Shown here piece by piece: positions 61,667-64,000 of a stretch of 64,000 bases of DNA. The stretch is from positions 1,178,001 to 1,242,000 of the forward strand of contig NZ_CP102275.1 in NCBI RefSeq assembly GCF_025149465.1, read 5' to 3'. Numbering within the stretch: the stretch's first letter is position 1; every line of letters starts with the position of its first letter. Source of the stretch: Thomasclavelia spiroformis DSM 1552. Lineage in GTDB: Bacteria > Bacillota_I > Bacilli_A > Erysipelotrichales > Coprobacillaceae. The position numbers and the translations under genes were made by a program. Below the pieces are notes generated by a model that saw only the letters and a list, made by a program, of their open reading frames with translations, ran no database searches and was not told where the DNA came from.

Positions 61667-62485
61667 ATGAGGATTTTAAAACGTACAGTTATTGTAATAT
61701 TTTGCGTATCTTTATTAATTTTTATTATTGCAGTTGTAAAAGAATTAATAAGTAGTGATTCATCTATACCAGAAATAACAAGTGATCGTGATGTTTTAGA
61801 GGTTCCATGTAACTATACAGAAAGTCAGCTTTTAGAAGGATTAAGTGCTTATGATCAAGATGATGGTGATTTAACAAGTAAAATTGTAGTAGGAAGCATG
61901 TCAAGATTTATTAATCCTGGTGTTTGTAATGTTACTTATGTTGTCTTTGATTCTTCTAATCATTCAGCTAGCTATACACGAAAGGTGCATTTTAGTGATT
62001 ATCATGCACCAAGATTTAATACTAGTGAGCCATTAGTATTTACTGAAAGAGAAGGTAATTCAACCCTTCTTAAAGAAAGAATTATTGCAAATGATATAAT
62101 CGATGGAGAAATAAATGAATCAATTATAAATACAAGTAACGATATCAACTATTCAGTTGCGGGAACTTATCATAGTGTTTATGAAGTTTCTAATAGTTTT
62201 GGTGATACATCAACAATTGAGTTACCTGTTCATATTATTAAAAGCGAAAACAATCAAATTGACATTAAATTAACACAGGGAATTATTTATATAAATCCTG
62301 GTGAAACAATCGATGCTGCTGATTATATTGAAAGTGTTACAAGTGCTCAAGGTAGAACACTACATCGTGTTGTTAAAATTGAATCAAATGTTGATAATAC
62401 TACACCTGGTATTTATGAAATTCATTATCGTGCTAGTTATTCAGGAACAAGTGGTGAAACATGGTTAACTGTAGTTGTACAATAA
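61667..62485 (+). CDS. Membrane-anchored protein with Ig-like (DUF5011-type) domains
   Basis: A 272-aa protein. The chosen ATG at 61667 lies 6 bases after AAGGAGG; an ATG at 61661 is too close and longer frames overlap the ABC gene. One transmembrane helix (about 6-27) is followed by repeated beta domains (LLEGLSAYDQDDGDLTSKIVVG ... NPGVCNVTYVVFDSSNHSA, again IIANDIIDGEINESI ... AGTYHSVYEVSNSFGD, then a third). These DUF5011-like repeats are surface domains. It is in the same reading direction as the polysaccharide genes. Exact role unknown. Confidence 0.7.
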   Translation: MRILKRTVIVIFCVSLLIFIIAVVKELISSDSSIPEITSDRDVLEVPCNYTESQLLEGLSAYDQDDGDLTSKIVVGSMSRFINPGVCNVTYVVFDSSNHSASYTRKVHFSDYHAPRFNTSEPLVFTEREGNSTLLKERIIANDIIDGEINESIINTSNDINYSVAGTYHSVYEVSNSFGDTSTIELPVHIIKSENNQIDIKLTQGIIYINPGETIDAADYIESVTSAQGRTLHRVVKIESNVDNTTPGIYEIHYRASYSGTSGETWLTVVVQ

Positions 62486-62512
62486 TTTCAAAGAAAGGGG
62501 GCAATCATAAAT

Positions 62513-63910
62513 ATGAATCAAGATGAAATTAATTTAGATTCAATCAACTATCGAGGTATTATTAGGGATTTATTAAAAAATTGGTGGATAATTGTCCTTA
62601 TCGTAATTTCTTTGTATCTAGCAGCTACAGGAATTGGAAAATTAGTTTATATCCCTGAATATACAGTTTCTACAACTTTAGTAGTAAATGCTCAAGGAAC
62701 TAGTGATACATATACTTCACTAGCAATGGCTAATGAAATGGCTGATATTATTAAAGAAGTTTTTCAAAGTGATGTTTTATTAGAATTAGTGGAAAATGAA
62801 ATTGGGAAAACTAATCAAGGAACGATTACATGCAATCAAATTCAAGAAACTAATTTATTAGTATTAAATGTTACTTCTAAAGATCCTCAAAATGCTTACC
62901 AATTTATGAATTCAGCATTAAAACATTATGATGAAGTTTCTGATTATGTGTTTACTAATGCTACATTACAAGTATTACAAGAACCTTCAATTCCAACTAC
63001 ACCATCAAATAGTTCAAGATTGATCAATTATCGTAACTATATCGCATTATTAGGTGGAGTAGCTGTCGCTGGAATTATTGTTTGTCTATATTTATTTCGT
63101 CATACACTTAAAAGTAGTGAAAACGCTACAAAATTATTAGATGGTCGAGTTGTTGGTGTGATTCCTTATGAAAAGAAAAAAAGAAATAAACATTTAAAAA
63201 AATCCAAACAATCATTGCTTATCAGTTCTCCTATTGCAAGCATGAATTTTGTTGAAGCAAATGGAAGAATGTCATCAAGAATCGAACATAATTTTGATAA
63301 ACATAATTTTAAAGTACTTTTAGTTACTGGAACTGGCGAAAATGAAGGTAAATCAACAGTTGCAGCTAATATTTGTTTATCATTTGTTGAAAAAAATAAA
63401 AAAGTATTATTGATAGATGGTGATTTTAGAAAACCAGCACAATATAAAATATTTGATAAAGAAGTTTTAGATACTAATCCTTTACAAGATGTTATAACAG
63501 GAAAAGCCACTTTAAAAGAAAGCATATATTTCAATAAAAAAAGCAATATCTACGAATTGTTTCTTTACCATGCTGTTGATGATCCCTCAAAATTAATGGA
63601 CGTTATTACTTTAAAAAAAATAATAGACCAGTTAAAAGAGCAATTTGATTATATTATAATTGACTGTTCACCTATATCTGTTTCCGTAGATGCAGAAGTA
63701 TGGATGGAAGTTGTTGACAGTACAATTTTACTTGTGCGTCAAGATTGGACAGATATTAGAATTATAAATGATACTGTTGATTTAATTTGGCAAAGCGACT
63801 GTGATTTTATAGGGTTTGCTTTAAATATGTTTATAGATGATGAAATTCGTCATAATGACTATGGTTATAGTTATTATGATTATAAAACCCATAGACATGA
63901 AAGTAGGTGA
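62513..63910 (+). CDS. Polysaccharide co-polymerase/BY-kinase fusion (CpsC-CpsD-like)
   Basis: A 465-aa protein combining a Wzz domain (two transmembrane helices at ~23-43 and ~175-195 bounding an external loop) with a cytosolic bacterial tyrosine kinase. The kinase has Walker A GTGENEGKS (273-281), Walker A' LLIDGDFRKP and Walker B IIIDCSP. The end is a tyrosine-rich tail (YGYSYYDYK) for autophosphorylation. It controls chain length and export of exopolysaccharide. AAAGGGGG lies before the ATG. Confidence 0.88.
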   Translation: MNQDEINLDSINYRGIIRDLLKNWWIIVLIVISLYLAATGIGKLVYIPEYTVSTTLVVNAQGTSDTYTSLAMANEMADIIKEVFQSDVLLELVENEIGKTNQGTITCNQIQETNLLVLNVTSKDPQNAYQFMNSALKHYDEVSDYVFTNATLQVLQEPSIPTTPSNSSRLINYRNYIALLGGVAVAGIIVCLYLFRHTLKSSENATKLLDGRVVGVIPYEKKKRNKHLKKSKQSLLISSPIASMNFVEANGRMSSRIEHNFDKHNFKVLLVTGTGENEGKSTVAANICLSFVEKNKKVLLIDGDFRKPAQYKIFDKEVLDTNPLQDVITGKATLKESIYFNKKSNIYELFLYHAVDDPSKLMDVITLKKIIDQLKEQFDYIIIDCSPISVSVDAEVWMEVVDSTILLVRQDWTDIRIINDTVDLIWQSDCDFIGFALNMFIDDEIRHNDYGYSYYDYKTHRHESR

Positions 63911-63915
63911 TATCA

Positions 63916-64000
63916 TGGATGAACAAAGATTAAAAGAATCAATGATGGAAGACGATAGCATTGAAATTGATTTAAGTGAACTAATTCATGATTTTTTAAA
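63916..64000 (+). CDS. Start of a second Wzz-type chain-length protein (partial)
   Basis: Only 28 codons are visible: MDEQRLKESMMEDDSIEI, then DLSELIHDFLK. The acidic, DLxxLxxxFLK-type start is what precedes the first helix in Wzz proteins, fitting the exopolysaccharide context. GTAGGTGA precedes the ATG. The rest is beyond the window. Confidence 0.5.

Overview
The window is about 64 kb of AT-rich, gene-dense DNA from a low-GC Firmicute. Three things narrow the organism: a dipicolinate synthase pair (endospore formation), three [FeFe]-hydrogenase maturases (anaerobic fermentation), and a gene style resembling Erysipelotrichia gut anaerobes of the Clostridium ramosum / Thomasclavelia / Coprobacillus type. 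That placement rests on protein resemblance and is an inference. No tRNA, rRNA, CRISPR array or replication origin was seen.

Region 1 (1-10 kb): the C-terminus of a sortase-anchored surface protein, an HD hydrolase, a DUF2974 lipase-like protein, a zinc-ribbon membrane protein, a free-methionine-sulfoxide reductase, a lipoprotein, an AbgA-like amidohydrolase, a Ca-type P-type ATPase, a frameshifted methyltransferase and citrate synthase. Region 2 (10-21.7 kb): ilvE, an isochorismatase-fold hydrolase, an MBL protein with feoA and feoB, a LUD protein with malQ and a flavin reductase, a YetF-like protein, a pantothenate/CoA operon (panT-coaBC-coaX) and a DJ-1 protein.

Region 3 (22-28.2 kb) is a complete 2-aminoethylphosphonate module: an RpiR regulator, an ABC importer with a fused permease, then phnW and phnX. 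Region 4 (28.4-40 kb) holds an Rrf2 regulator, dpaA-dpaB behind a sigma-K-like promoter, an RNase J paralogue with lost metal ligands, FtsK/SpoIIIE, a class B PBP, ribosomal protein L33, an MBL hydrolase, a small RepA_N-like winged-helix protein and a CDF transporter. Region 5 (40-46 kb) has natAB, then a T-box leader controlling metN-metI-metQ plus a HAD phosphatase. Region 6 (46-53 kb) has a D-lactate-type dehydrogenase, then the [FeFe]-hydrogenase maturation operon (TM1266-like regulator, hydE, hydG, hydF) behind a leader that looks like a transcription attenuator.

Region 7 (53-64 kb) is accessory. It has a truncated IS transposase, an 872-bp segment bounded by 26-bp inverted repeats that carries a ferritin-like gene, and a likely undescribed peptide-modification cluster. 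The cluster contains a nucleotidyltransferase, a decayed LytTR regulator, a PqqD-like protein, a radical SAM/SPASM enzyme, an unrecognised 137-aa Gly/aromatic-rich protein (candidate substrate), an HPr-kinase-like protein and an ABC exporter. It runs directly into the start of an exopolysaccharide locus (Ig-like membrane protein, Wzz/BY-kinase, second Wzz-type protein cut by the window end). The cluster is the best candidate for a new system: it combines the kinase/nucleotidyltransferase pair known from some lasso-peptide clusters with a SPASM radical enzyme, and no lasso cyclase is present.
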